Positions 42,633 through 53,801 of a stretch of 64,000 nt of DNA are shown here, piece after piece (position 1 is the stretch's first letter; each line of letters begins with the position of its first letter). The notes beneath the pieces are model-generated. The model was not told where the DNA came from. It was given only the letters and a program-made list of their open reading frames with translations, and did not search any database. This stretch comes from Eutrigla gurnardus (taxonomy: Eukaryota; Chordata; Actinopteri; Perciformes; Triglidae), in contig OY741265.1 in NCBI GenBank assembly GCA_963514095.1, positions 23,807,090 through 23,871,089 of the forward strand. The letters run 5' to 3'. The position numbers and the translations under genes were made by a program.

Positions 42633-43351
42633 TGTTGTGAAAAAAATAGTAAGCTTGAATATAGGAGGAGAGTCTATGGGTTGTATCAATAACAGCGCTT
42701 TATTAGCACAAATATCAGGAAAACATATTCCGGCAGTTAAACGTGCACGGACCTAGTAGTCAACTCAACATAGGGTTGAATTCACTCAAAAGGCGCTTTA
42801 CAACAGAGTGCGCAGCGTATTTCAAGAGACTCCGCATGAGTCTGATTGGCTCATTCTATAGATGCAGGCGGAGCGTAATTTTAGCATGCCGCGGCCTGGT
42901 TGGAGCGCTGGGTATCTCCACCCACACTGGCTCATACGGTCCATCCCTCCGGGTGCTGTCATCTATGTATTGTGTGTGTATGTTGTCGAGATGCATATCA
43001 TGTGCTTGTCATGTGCTCCTTCCTGGTGCGGCTACACAATGTGTCCGTTCATTGTGTGTTGTCGGGTGTATATCATGAGCTTGTCATGTGCTCCTTCCGG
43101 GTGCAGCTACACAATGTGTCCGTTCATTGTATGTTGTCGGGATGTATATCATGAGCTTGTCATGTGTGTGTGTGTGACCCAAATGTGATCCTCTCTTGTG
43201 TTTCCTGTTTTCAACGTATGGCGTACAGATGGAATGCCCTGACACAGTTTCTGACCCTCACAATAGTTTTCCACTAGCCTGAACATCTGAGTCTATGTGT
43301 AGTAATTTAAAACATGTGTGATTAGCTTATGTATTTACATTTTTCTCCACA
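42633..43351 (-). repeat. C: 5' LTR, 719 bp
   Basis: Matches the 3' LTR with no difference found by eye. It is the promoter copy. The ~75-bp U3 repeats lie at 43005-43171 and the minus-strand AATAAA at 42704-42699. Confidence 0.9.
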
Positions 43352-43378
43352 CGAGCCATTTCTTTAAGGTCCGTAACA
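43352..43378 (+). repeat. B: 5' LTR, last bases after C
   Basis: Continues the LTR (gccatttctttaaggtcc...) to TAACA at 43378. The leading cga (acga with the preceding a) repeats 31841-31844 and is the target duplication of C. Confidence 0.85.
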
Positions 43379-43382
43379 TATT

Positions 43383-43395
43383 TGGGGGCTCGTCC
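43383..43395 (+). promoter_or_regulatory. B: primer binding site, tRNA-Pro
   Basis: TGGGGGCTCGTCC is complementary to the 3' end of tRNA-Pro. It lies 4 nt after the LTR. Confidence 0.8.
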
Positions 43396-43496
43396 GTTAC
43401 ATGTTGGGTCTTCAGTGTTTCTGTTGATTCCAACTGTGAGTGCCGTGTCTATTGTGGTAGGCCGTGTCTGGTCTGATCAGTGTGGCCAGTTTCGTC

Positions 43497-44498
43497 ATGG
43501 CGTTTAGTGCTGAGGAGTTTGTTGCTCATCCGACGATGGAGCAGTTCTGTTCTTGCACTAAAGAGCAGTTAATTTCTCTGGCCAGTTTTCTTAAAGTTAC
43601 GGTGACTAAGCAGATGAAGAAGCAGGCTATAAGAACTGAGCTGCTGTCTGTGTTGTATAAAGAGGGTCTTTTGAGTGAAGCGGTCATGAAGGGGGTGGAG
43701 TCACGGTCAGATGTGGATGAAGCGGCTCGTCTCAGGGGATTGGAGCTGCAGATTGAGTTGCGCCGTCTGGATCTGAGGGAGAAGGAGCTGTCGAGTGAAC
43801 TGGAGGTGCGGAAGCTGGAGGAGGAGACAAAGAGGCAGGTGCGTCTGAAGGAGCTGGAGTTACAGCATGCACCTCCTCCTCCTGCCTCCAGTGGTTTTGA
43901 TATAAGTCGATGCATCCGTTTCGTTCCGTCTTTTAATGATAAAGATGTTGACAAATATTTCACCCTGTTTGAACGTGTAGCTGTGACCCTGGAGTGGCCT
44001 AGGCAGGTTTGGCCCTTGCTCTTGCAATGTGTGTTCACGGGCAAGGCCCAGGATGCCTACGCGTCTTTGGAGTCTGGTATGAGCCTGAATTATGATCATG
44101 TCAAAGAGGCGGTGCTGAGGGCATACGAGTTAGTGCCCGAGGCATATCGCCAGAGGTACCGTCGTCTCAAGAAGTCAGATGAGCAGACATACGTGGAGTT
44201 TGGTCATGAGAAGGGAGTGTTATTTGATCGTTGGTGTCGCTCTATGAAGGTTTCTGATTTCGCTGGCTTGCGTGAGTTGGTGTTGCTGGAAGACTTTAAG
44301 AATTGTTTGCCTGAACGAATTGTGACACACATTAATGACCGTAACGTGCTAGAAATTTCTAGGGCTGCGGTACTTGCTGATGAATACGTTTTAACTCATA
44401 GGGACAGTTATGATAAGCCACAGTCCTCCCTGGGTCGCAGCTTCTCTGCGCCCAGGCCCCCTGTGACGCAGAAGGTGAGTGGAGTGGCCCGAGTGTAA
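43497..44498 (+). CDS. B: gag with SCAN-like capsid
   Basis: Chosen start is the ATG at 43497, the first ATG after the primer site that leads the frame. A GTG-led extension upstream is unlikely. The frame is 333 codons. Residues about 65-125 are a charged coiled coil (RLDLREKELSSELEVRKLEE). The capsid starts about residue 135 (ISRCIRFVPSFNDKDVDKYF). The C-terminal lobe (TYVEFGHEKGVLFDRWCRSM, LVLLEDFKNCLPERI, AAVLADEYVLTH) has the pattern of the SCAN domain, which is known to derive from Gmr1-like capsids. The frame ends at TAA (44496-44498). The zinc knuckle is in the -1 frame just downstream, so Gag-Pol needs a -1 shift or the copy has an indel. Confidence 0.85.
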   Translation: MAFSAEEFVAHPTMEQFCSCTKEQLISLASFLKVTVTKQMKKQAIRTELLSVLYKEGLLSEAVMKGVESRSDVDEAARLRGLELQIELRRLDLREKELSSELEVRKLEEETKRQVRLKELELQHAPPPPASSGFDISRCIRFVPSFNDKDVDKYFTLFERVAVTLEWPRQVWPLLLQCVFTGKAQDAYASLESGMSLNYDHVKEAVLRAYELVPEAYRQRYRRLKKSDEQTYVEFGHEKGVLFDRWCRSMKVSDFAGLRELVLLEDFKNCLPERIVTHINDRNVLEISRAAVLADEYVLTHRDSYDKPQSSLGRSFSAPRPPVTQKVSGVARV

Positions 44499-47400
44499 AG
44501 CCAGGGGATAAGGAGAGTGACAGGGTTTGTTTCTTTTGCAAGAAGCGTGGCCATACAGTTAATTACTGTTTTGCTTTGAACAAAAGGGACAAGCCTCCTA
44601 AAGCTGTTAATTTGTTAAAAACCGAAAGCTCATTGAGTCAGTCTCCTAGTGCTCCCAGTTCGTCTCTCTCACGCTCCCATCCTGGGCAGTCTCCGGAGCT
44701 TGATGATGTGTTTTTGCCTTTCGTCATGAAGGGGGCGGTCTCGCTGACTGCGGGAGGCCCGAAAGTCCCTGTCGTTATTCTGAGGGACAGTGCAGCCTCT
44801 CAGTCTGTCATTTTGAGTGGAGTGTTGCCTCTGTCTGAGAAATCTTCAACCGACTCGGCTGCGTTAGTCCGTGGTTTTGGGATGCAGTTTGTGGGGGTTC
44901 CTTTGCACACCATTCACCTGGACTCGGAGTTGGTTACGGGGCCTGTTATTGTCGGTGTCAGTGATGAGTTTCCTGTCGGGGGGGTGTCTTTCATCCTGGG
45001 GAACGATTTAGCGGGGGGGAAGGTCCTGCTTAATCCTGAAGTAACAGCTGTTCCCCGGTCTGGGTGTTCAGATGAGTTGGTGAGAAAGTTCCCAGGGGTG
45101 TTTTCTGTCTGCGCTATTACCCGTGCCATGGCAGCAAAGCAACGTCAGCTGCAGCCTGAGTCCGGTGATGAGGAAGTAGCGTTGAGTGACAGTTTTATGG
45201 CTGGGGACGGTTCGTCAGTGCTACCAGCCCTTCCCTCCCCAGACCCGGTTTCTCTTCCCTCCCCAGGCCCGGTTCCTTTTCCCCCGCCATCTTCCCCTTC
45301 TCTATTGGACAGTTCAGAGGTTAAATTGTCCATGTCACGTGAACAGCTTATCATCGAACAGCAGCGTGATCCCACGCTGGTTTTTCTTTTTGCGGCTGTG
45401 GGTTTGAATGATGATGATGGGGGTGGGTCTCCCAAGTATTTCTTGAAGGACGGGGTGCTGATGCGTGCGTGGGTGCCACCATGTTTGGGTTTTCAAGAGG
45501 ATTGGGGGGTTGTGAAGCAAGTTGTAGTTCCACAGCTGTTTCGACCAGAGGTTTTGAAGCTGGCCCATGATAATCCTCTGGCTGGCCATCTTGGGGTAAA
45601 TAAGACATATGATAGAGTGTTGCGTTGTTTTTTTTGGCCGGGTCTTAAAGCTGATGTGTGTCAGCACTGTAGGACCTGCCATGTGTGTCAACTCTCTGGT
45701 AAGCCCAATCAAAACATTCCCTCGTTTCCACTCTATCCGATTCCTGTTGTAGGGGAGCCTTTCGAACGTGTTATCGTAGACTGTGTAGGGCCTCTTCCCC
45801 GCACAAAGGCGGGTCATCAGTTTCTCCTGACCATTATGTGAGCTAACACTCGTTTTCCTGAGGCTATTCCTCTGCGGAGGATCACCGCCCCTGCAGTCAT
45901 TAAAGCGTTGACTAAGTTTTTTTCCTTGTTTGGTTTGCCACGGGTGGTGCAGACGGACCAGGGGTCAAATTTTATGTCTAAGGTTTTTGCACAGGTGGTG
46001 AAGCAGCTTGACATTTCTCATTGTCATTCCAGCGCGTACCATCCAGAGAGTCAGGGTGCGCTTGAGCGGTTTCACCAGACCCTAAAATCTATGCTGCGCA
46101 CTTACTGCCTCGAGTATGGTAAGGATTGGGATGAGGGTGTCCACCTGCTTCTCTTTGCTGTGCGTGAGGTGGTACAGGAGTCGCTGGGTTTCAGTCCTGC
46201 TGAGCTTGTGTTTGCCCATACGGTGCGCGGGCCGCTTAAATTGCTGCATGAAAAATGGGTTGGTAGTGCAGAAACACAGAATCTGCTGGACTATGTGTGC
46301 GAGTTTCGTTCAAAACTTCGTCGTGCTTGTGAGCTGGCTAAACAGAGCATGGTTGTTGCCCAGGGCAAGATGAAGCGTTGGTTCGACAAAGATGCGCAGA
46401 GTCGTAGCTTCAGCCCAGGGGACAAAGTGTTGGTGCTGTTGCCCATTCCTGGCTCATCGCTACAGGCATGTTACAGTGGGCCATATGTTGTCCGGGAGAA
46501 GGTTAGCGCTCGTGACTATGTGGTCGCGACCCCGGACCGCAGGAGGCGAAGTCGGCTTTGTCATGTCAACATGTTGAAGCCCTATCTGGAGCGAGGGTCT
46601 GTTTCACCCTCCCCTGTTGTATTGAAATCTGTTGTGGCGCTGTCCGGTGCTGAAGTGATTGATCAGGGTGAGGTGGCTGTGGCGCTGTCCGGTGCTGATT
46701 TGCCGGAGTCTGAGGAGTTGGATTTTGATGGTGATGCCGTTGCCTTGTCCAGTGCTGTTGTTCATGGGCGTTTGAAGAACTCTGAACTGCTGGTTAATCT
46801 TGATGGTTGTGTTTCGCATCTGCCTCCGTCTCAGGGTGAGGATGTGGTCCGTTTGATTGGTTCACATATGTCACTGTTCTCTGATGTGCCCTCTCAGACC
46901 CAGGTGCTGCAACATGATGTTGAAGTAGGAGATTCGTTTCCGATTAAACAACATGCCTACAGAGTTAATCCAGAAAAACGTGCACGCTTGCAGAAGCAGG
47001 TGGACTACATGTTGGGCCACGGTATTGCTGAACCCAGCTGTAGTCCCTGGAGTTCTCCCTGTCTGCTGGCTATGAAATCTGATGGTTCAGACCGGTTCTG
47101 TACAGACTTTAGGAAAGTGAATGGAGTCACTAGGCCTGATTGTTATCCTCTTCTCCGAGTTGAGGATTGTGTGGATAATGTTGGCGGTGCCAAGTATGTA
47201 ACCAAACTTGACCTGTTAAAGGGATATTGGCAGGTGCCACTGACTCCTCTGGCGAAAGAAATTTCTGCTTTTGTGACTCCAGACGCTTTCCTTCAGTACA
47301 CTGTGATGCCGTTTGGCATGCGTAATGCGCCAGCAACTTTTCAGCGGCTGGTGAATATTGTTTTGTCTGGTCTTTCTGGTTGTGAGGCATATTTGGACGA

Positions 47401-48193
47401 CATTGTTGTGTATTCTGGGTCCTGGGACGAGCACATTCAGCAGCTGTATTCTGTGTTTGGGCGTTTGCGTGACGCCAATCTTACTTTAAACCTTGTTAAG
47501 TGCGAGTTTGGCCAGGCGACAGTGACCTATTTGGGCAAAGTGGTTGGTCGGGGCCAAATCAGGCCGGTGCACTCCAAGGTGGAGGCTATTCTTTCTTTCC
47601 CTGTCCCTCGTTCACGGCGGGAATTGCGCCGGTTTCTGGGGATGGCGGGCTACTACCGTAGTTTTTGTAAGAACTTTTCTGCGGTAGCTGCTTCCCTCAC
47701 TGACTTGTTGAGCCCGAAGGTGTGTTTTCGCTGGACTGAGGGCTGTCAGCGTGCTTTTGAATGTATTAAGGCTTTGTTGACGACGGCCCCAGTCCTGTCT
47801 GCCCCTGTGTTTGATCGTCCATTTAAACTGTCTGTTGATGCCAGTGATGCGGGTGCGGGTGCTGTTCTGCTTCAGGAGGGGGGGGACGGGGTTGAACATC
47901 CCGTCTCTTACTTCTCCAAGAAGTTCAACAAACACCAGCGCGCGTATTCTACTATTGAGAAGGAGGCGTTGGCCTTGGTCCTGGCGCTGAGCCACTTTGA
48001 GGTTTATGTGGGTTCCGCGAGTTCGCCAACTGTTGTGTATACGGACCACAATCCTTTAGTTTTTGTGAATCAGATGCGGAACACTAACCAGAGGTTAATG
48101 CGCTGGGCGCTCTTCCTGCAGTCCTTTAACGTGGTCATTCGGCATGTGAAGGGGCGGGACAACGTCCTGGCCGACACGTTGTCACGGTGTTAG
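44499..48193 (+). pseudogene. B: pol (zinc knuckle, protease, integrase, reverse transcriptase, RNase H), one internal stop
   Basis: One frame, open except a single TGA at 45839-45841. In order: knuckle CFFCKKRGHTVNYC (44528-44569); a protease-like region VVILRDSAASQSVI with ILGNDLAGGKVL; integrase with HHCC (LAHDNPLAGHLG, CRTCHVC) and DDE core VIVDCVGP, VQTDQGSNF, GALERFHQTL; then RT with FCTDFRKVNGVTRPDCYPL, KLDLLKGYWQ, MPFGMRNAPATFQRL and catalytic AYLDDIVVY; RNase H LSVDASDAGAGAVL to LADTLSRC. The protease motif reads DSAAS. Integrase lies before RT. The TGA is within the integrase core after LLTIM, likely one substitution. Confidence 0.85.
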
Positions 48194-48271
48194 GTCTTGT
48201 GAATGTGTTTTTTTTCCCTTCCTCCCTGGTCTTCACGTTTGTGCCGGCTATTCACAAGCTCTGGGTGGGGG
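48194..48271 (+). other. B: 3' untranslated end with polypurine tract
   Basis: Ends gggtggggg immediately before the 3' LTR at 48272, the likely polypurine tract. Confidence 0.6.
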
Positions 48272-48837
48272 TGTTACGTGTGGCCAGGAGGTGGGGCTCT
48301 GTGTGTGAATGTGTGTGTGTGTTTGTGTCTCTCTCCACCTTTCTCTCTCTCTTCACGCAGCCAGTCCTCAGGTGAGACTCATCACCTCGTCAGCTGGAGC
48401 TGACTTAAGGAGGCTGTGAATCCCTTTCTCGCTCTCTATTCTGCCCTGCAGGTGAACGGGTGAGGAGACCGGAGGCTCCGGTTTTCCCCATGCCAGAAGT
48501 CCTTTGAGCTTTTGTTATTTTGGTTTTTGGTTCGGAGGTTCCCGGTAGTCCTGTTTTCGGATTACCTTTTTCTTTCACTTAGGTTTAGTGGGTTATTTAG
48601 GCAGACTTAGTTTCGGGGGTGAACACTGGGTACGACGGCCGTTGGCTGGCTCAGTGTTCCCCTCTCTTTTGTTTGTTTTGGCCGGGAACCTCCAACCCTT
48701 TTGGTTTGTTGCTTTTCTAAATATATGTTTGTTTTAACCAATAAACATTTGTTACTATTTAGTGGCAACAGTTGTTTCTGATTCGTTTATTTGATGTGTT
48801 CCGGGCCTTACGAGCCATTTCTTTAAGGTCCGTAACA
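48272..48837 (+). repeat. B: 3' LTR, 566 bp
   Basis: Starts tgttacgtgtggcc and ends ggtccgtaaca. The AATAAA polyadenylation signal is at about 48750. Intact. Confidence 0.9.
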
Positions 48838-48841
48838 GTGG

Positions 48842-49793
48842 TCTTCCAGATTAGCTTGAGCTTCTCGCGTGAGGAGGCATGGGGTAGGTCACGCAGACAG
48901 TGGTCTATCTCTTTGAGATAGCCATCAATATCCGACTCTTTGTGAGTCGGATCAAACCGTTCGATGTCTCCATCTGATTCACTTGACGACCCGTTATCAC
49001 CACGGTAATTGTCTCGGACAGAGTGACCCCTCCCCCTTGGAGGTGGGGATGGAGTCCGAGGCATGCGTGACTCTCCTAACGAGTGTCGGTCGTGGGTACG
49101 TCGGAATCTGGAATCCCCCGTCGAGCTCCGAGCCACTGGGAAATGGCTCACGCTTCGGCGTGGGGACTCGTCCCGCTGGGAGTAGCTCCACTTGTGAGGT
49201 GGGGCTTCTCGTTCCAGTGGGTGGGTGGACGGTGGCGCTTGGTAGCGCAGACGTTCGGGCTCTTCCGACTGTACAAGTCTCTCCCTGCGCATGGGACGGT
49301 GTGCGTCCGTGGGGGGCGCGGTTTCAAGGTCCGACAGGTCAGGCATATCCGTGTCTGGGGGTGTACCTACCTGGGCAGCCTGAGTTTCCTCACGCTGGAG
49401 TTCTCTCTCCTCCTCCCTGCACGGCCTGCGGAGGGCTTCCTCCCTCTCCACCTTCAGTTCGGCCACTTCCTGTCGCAGGGAGGTGGTCGCATGACCCAGT
49501 CGATTGACTAACTCCTCATCCTCAGCTTTCTGCAGTTGTGCTCTGCGCTGAGACAGGAGGAAGATTCGACCCACCACGTCAGCGATTGTGCGTTGTGGTT
49601 TCCCTGCCGGGTGATTAACATAATCAACAAGCTCCTGCAGTTGATCATTGCATGCCACTACATCGTAGTGCTCAAGGTTTTCCCTGTCCTCAAGGGACAG
49701 GTGGAGGAGACCAGCGACCGCATCCTGCAGGTCTGCGTCGTCTGATACCTGGGGAGCCTCAGCTCCTTGTTCTTTCGGGCCGTAGTTGCTCAT
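48842..49793 (-). pseudogene. A: gag N-terminal part, interrupted by B
   Basis: Starts at an ATG at 49793, about 410 nt inside the primer site. Residues about 75-150 are predicted coiled coil (LSQRRAQLQKAEDEELVNRL, LRQEVAELKVEREEALRRPC). Next is a proline/arginine/serine-rich region with RTPSPPPRGRGHSVRDNYRG and a capsid start (ESDIDGYLKEIDHCL). Element B enters after codon 317. The last residues of the apparent frame come from B's LTR. Confidence 0.75.
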
Positions 49794-50202
49794 TTTACCT
49801 CTAGTAAAAGGCAGAACCCGGTGGCTTCACTTGTTTGGTTTTAACAGCGAAAAAGAATGTGTGTTGTTATGCTGATGTGGGTGCACAGGTGAGCGGCGTC
49901 GACCTGTGACTTACAATGGAAATGTTAATACACTTCTACAGTCTGTGGACTGGTAGTGAGGTGTCTCTAGCACCTCTGGTGAGTGATAACAGTGTTATAA
50001 CGCGTCTTAGTATCCCTAACCCTGTGTTTGTTAGTATTGTTGTTAAACAATAAATGGCTAATCACAACATGCATATGCAACCCTCAACTGTACTTGCTTG
50101 GCAAATAGTAATGGGGAACAAACAAATTGTTGCTATTATTATTATTACTATACCTCTCAGGTTATTGTGCATAAATCTCTGGATAAAGCTAGTTTAAGAA
50201 GC
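49794..50202 (-). other. A: 5' leader
   Basis: Untranslated region between primer site and gag start. An AAT/ATT microsatellite lies near 50130-50150. It probably holds packaging signals, not resolvable here. Confidence 0.5.
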
Positions 50203-50219
50203 CCTCACACGGGGCACCA
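50203..50219 (-). promoter_or_regulatory. A: primer binding site, elongator tRNA-Met
   Basis: The minus strand TGGTGCCCCGTGTGAGG is complementary to the 3' end of vertebrate elongator tRNA-Met with CCA. It is separated from the 5' LTR by 4 nt (50220-50223). This fixes the element's orientation as minus. Confidence 0.85.
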
Positions 50220-50223
50220 ATTA

Positions 50224-52099
50224 TGTTGGGGTTGTAGCAGGAGCAGATTTGGTTATCAACAGTTAACTATCAATATCAATATGATTATCGGTATTAATAA
50301 TTATATTTAATATATTATCATGATATAATCATGAATAAACGGGGCACCACCCTGGGATCAGGGAAAAGATAACCTAAAACTGTATTCAGTCTCAATATAA
50401 AGGTTTTATACTCCCATGCCAATCATCGTGATCATTGGCATGGAAGCATAAAACAATCTAACAATTAAGAAGGGCGTGAAATTCAAGCACTAGCCTTCAC
50501 AACCTGCTGTTATCCAGTGACATATACACAACAAGCACAAGAGACCGCTAGTTATAATATAATAAGATTTATTAAAATCAGTAATAATGATCACAATCCA
50601 TAACACTGCAATTAACAAAGCCCTATTACCTAACTACCTAACACACAAAGCTAAGCTAAACAAAGGGAGAGACACACGTGGAGTGTGTGTGTGTGCGTAT
50701 GTGTGTGCGTGTGCATGTGCGTGTGTGTGCTGCGTGCATGTCGAGAGAGAGAGAGAGCGAGAGAGAGAGAGGGAGAGATGGCTATGTGCGGCCACCAGAT
50801 GGAGCTATTCCTCGCAGCGTTCAGGGGCGGAGCCACTGATGTCCGATGGGGTAGCGAGAGAGAGAGAGAGAGGTGGAGCTATTCCTCGCAGCGTTCAGGG
50901 GCGGAGCCACTGACGTCCGATGGAGTAGCGAGAGAGAGAGAGAGAGAGAGATAGCCGTATGTAGCCACCAGATGTAGCTATGTCCCTAGCGTCCGCCGGC
51001 AACAGCTGGCTTAGGACACATGTGTGCGGCGTGTATGTGTGTGTGTGTGTTAGCGGGACACAAACAAAGAGAGAGAGAATGCGCGAACGATATTCTGAGG
51101 CTCAGAAGCCGTGCCGCTATCACCCGGGCTCGCGTGAATGAACTGGCGTTTATTCCGCGAGACCGGTCTTTTAACTGATAGTAGAGGCTTTCTGAGCTCG
51201 CGAATATGGCGGAGGTTAGTCGAAAACACTGTTACCGAAATCAACCCAGCTGCGTGGGTACACGATCAGCATTCACATACAGCAGCACATGAACAAACGG
51301 ACTCGGCGGTCCGCGATCAGAACTTAAAACACATTAACAAGAATTACAAGCATGTCCTACACTATCGAATCTCTGCTTCTGCCAAGACAAATAGCCTCTT
51401 ACTTTTGTCGATGTGAGATGCGTCGATGTGAGGGTTTCGTCCCGTGCGGTGATGCCGTTCCTTGACGCCGGCAACGGACGGTAGTTCGTGGGCGCTCGTT
51501 CAGCGCCGGATCCAATTGGTTGAAGAAAACCGTTAGTTATTCTTCCTTCTGCAGGGAAATGATGAACAATCGCGGGGCTCGGCGATTTAGTCAGCTGATT
51601 TCAGACAAAGACGGGTCGAGTTATCCGTTCTGCTGGCAGCTGGGACGAAGAAAGTTGTTCTTCTTACCGCGGGGAACGGGAGAGTCGCGCTGTCGCGGTG
51701 GTCTCCTCGGGATCCAAAAATGATAAACAAAAGAAAAATAAAACGAGTAGAGAAAAAGAGGGGTAAAACAGTCTGTTGCTCATCCAGCGAGTTTGGGGGA
51801 AAGACTGCGGCCTAGGACAAAGGGAAACGCTGCAGACATAATCTTCACCTCCTGGTGTAACGCGAGTTACTTTGGAGAGAGAAAGTTTTTCTGGTGGCCG
51901 CGGGATTTATAGCTCACGGCTAGTCCCATGCAGTTGTCAGCCAATAGGGCACCAGTTGTGTGACGTCAGATCTCGCGACCAGGTGGAGGTGACACTAAAA
52001 TGGTGGTTGTAGTTTTTTATCTCCTTTGTCCCTTTGTCTGGCCGCATTGTGTAGGCTTTGTAGGCCGCATTGTGTAGTCCTAACGGTTAGGTCCCAACA
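50224..52099 (-). repeat. A: 5' LTR, 1876 bp
   Basis: Direct copy of 22852-24728. It is the promoter LTR in the element's orientation, with a TATA box on the minus strand near 51905-51912. It carries insertions of 9 bp (near 50995) and about 7 bp (near 51621) and lacks about 19 bp (near 51921) relative to the other LTR. Confidence 0.9.
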
Positions 52100-52103
52100 C
52101 TGT

Positions 52104-53705
52104 GTTGAATTGAGCGTGGTACAGAGCATCATTAAAAACCAGACTGATTCTGCTCAAAATAACCTGTCCAATCCCCCAGAATCCCCGCTACCTCCACGCT
52201 TTCAGTTTGATTTCGCCGACTCACCTATATCAGCTGAATGGAAAGAAAGGATAACCAAACTCCTCAACGCTATGCCTGAAGTCTTTGCACAGCATGATCT
52301 GGATTTTGGGAACACTGATAAAGTAAAACATTATATCAAACTGAATGACCAGACTCCCTTTAAACAGCGGGCGAGACCCATCCATCCGCATGATGTGGAT
52401 GCAGTGCGCAAACACCTGCAAGAGCTGGCAGAGGCCGGGATTATCTGAGAGTCCGAATCCCCCTTCTCTTCACCGATTGTTGTTATTCGGAAGAAAGGTA
52501 ACTCTGTCCGCCTGTGCATTGACTACAGAAAGCTTAACATACAGACCATCAAAGATGCATACGCCCTTCCAAACATGGAAGAAGCTTTTCGTGCTCTGGC
52601 TGGTTCCAAATGGTTTTCTGTATTGGACCTTAAGTCTGGTTATTATCAAATTGAAATGGAAGAATCGGATAAAGAAAAAACTGCTTTTGTCTGCCCTTTA
52701 GGCTTCTGGGAGTTTAACCGGATGCCCCAAGGCATTACCAACGCCCCTAGCACATTTCAACGCTTAATGGAGAAGTGTATGGGAGGCTTCAATCTGAAAG
52801 AGGTGCTAGTGTTCATAGATGACATCATTATCTTTTCTGACACTCTGGAGGAACATGAATCCCGCCTGCTTAAAGTGTTGCAGCGTCTGAAGGAATATGG
52901 TCTCAAGTTGTCCGTGGAAAAATGAAAATTCTTCCAAACTTCAGTAAGATATCTTGGCCATATTGTATCTGCTGACGGTGTTGAGACGGATCCTGATAAA
53001 ATCCAAGCACTGAAGACCTGGCCACAACCCAGAACACTCAAAGAATTGAGATCATTCCTTGGTTTCTCTGGTTATTATCGGAGGTTTATTAAAGGTTACT
53101 CCCAGCTCGTTAAGCCTCTGAACGACCTCACTGCAGGATATCCACCCCTTCACAACCGAGGGAAGAAAACTGGTCAGTCTCCTCAGTACCACAACCCAAA
53201 GGAGCCCTTTGGATCTCGATGGACCCCCGCTTGTCAGCAAGCCTTTGAAACTCTCATTGAAACCCTTTCTACAGCCCCTGTTCTCGGATTTGCTAATCCT
53301 AAACTGCCTTACACCCTCCGCACCGATGCTAGCACCACAGGATTGGGTGCTGCATTGTACCAGGAGCAGGAAGGAAAGCTACGAGCCATTGCTTTTGCGA
53401 GCCGAGGATTGACCCACAGTGAATCAAAGTACCCAGCGCATAAGCTTGAGTTTTTGGCTCTGAAATGGGCAGTTACGGATAAATTCAGTGATTACTTGTA
53501 TGGAGCTCAGTTCACAGTGGTCACTGATAGTAACCCCCTCACCTACATTCTGACAACAGCCAAGCTGGATGCTATAAGCTATCGATGGCTATCTGACCTT
53601 GCTACTTTCACTTTCAAGCTGCAGTATCGAGCCGGCAGCCAGAATGTAGATGCCGATGCTTTGTCACGACGTCCTCATGGTGATCTGCTGAATGACTATT
53701 CTTGA
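52104..53705 (+). pseudogene. D: reverse transcriptase and RNase H
   Basis: One reading frame with in-frame stops at 52446-52448 (TGA), about 52923 (TGA) and 53703 (TGA). RT motifs in order: RARPIHPHDVDAV, IDYRKLN, FSVLDLKSGYYQ, MPQGITNAPSTFQRLM and the catalytic FIDDIIIF. RNase H follows with TDASTTGLGAAL and ends in the DADALSRRP block. Several breaks look like point changes to TGA, which fits ageing by CpG deamination. The frame before 52104 is offset by one base from the protease frame at 22851. Confidence 0.85.
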
Positions 53706-53801
53706 CAAAAATAAAGTGATCGAATCCGCCAGTTTGCCTTACAGCATCTGTCTGAGTCAGAAGTTGAAGCCATTTGTGACAAGCATGTTGTTTGTAACAC
53801 T

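Larger units (their letters stand above)
31845..43351 (-). mobile_element. C: endogenous retrovirus with gag, pol and env (outer extent)
   Basis: Two 719-bp LTRs (31847-32565 and 42633-43351) appear identical base for base. The genes are on the minus strand: leader with six tandem repeats, gag, in-frame pol after one TGA, and env overlapping the pol end. The primer site is for initiator tRNA-Met. The insertion site is in B's 5' LTR, with acga (or cga) repeated on both sides. The exact terminal bases are ambiguous because gatt precedes both LTR copies. Gamma-type features of env are the CXXC, furin site and CX6CC. All three frames look open. Confidence 0.9.
31303..48837 (+). mobile_element. 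B: Gmr1-like Ty3/gypsy element (outer extent)
   Basis: LTRs at 31303-31844 plus 43355-43378 (5', split by C) and 48272-48837 (3'), with TGTTACG...CGTAACA ends and the 4-bp duplication gtgg at 31299-31302 and 48838-48841. Genes are on the plus strand in the order gag, protease, integrase, reverse transcriptase, RNase H. That order, unusual for gypsy elements and like copia, defines the Gmr1 group first described from cod. It is inserted in the gag of A. Confidence 0.9.
22852..52099 (-). mobile_element. A: Ty3/gypsy element with dual RNase H (outer extent)
   Basis: Two direct LTRs (22852-24728 and 50224-52099) share TGTTGGG...CCCAACA ends and are flanked by ctgt (22848-22851 and 52100-52103). 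Coding is on the minus strand: gag 49793 to 30932 (split by element B), protease-RT 30470-28104, RNase H domains 28113-26668, integrase 26843-25555. The primer site is complementary to elongator tRNA-Met. It sits inside the protease-RT junction of D. Confidence 0.9.

Noticed and set aside
44480..44498. Programmed -1 frameshift at the gag-pol overlap of B
   Set aside because: Pol is in the -1 frame, but no standard slippery heptamer is seen in the overlap, so a simple indel is equally likely.
22852..52099. Interpretation of the 1.88-kb direct repeats as a segmental duplication
   Set aside because: TG...CA ends, primer site, polypurine tract, ctgt duplication and enclosed gag-pol show they are LTRs.
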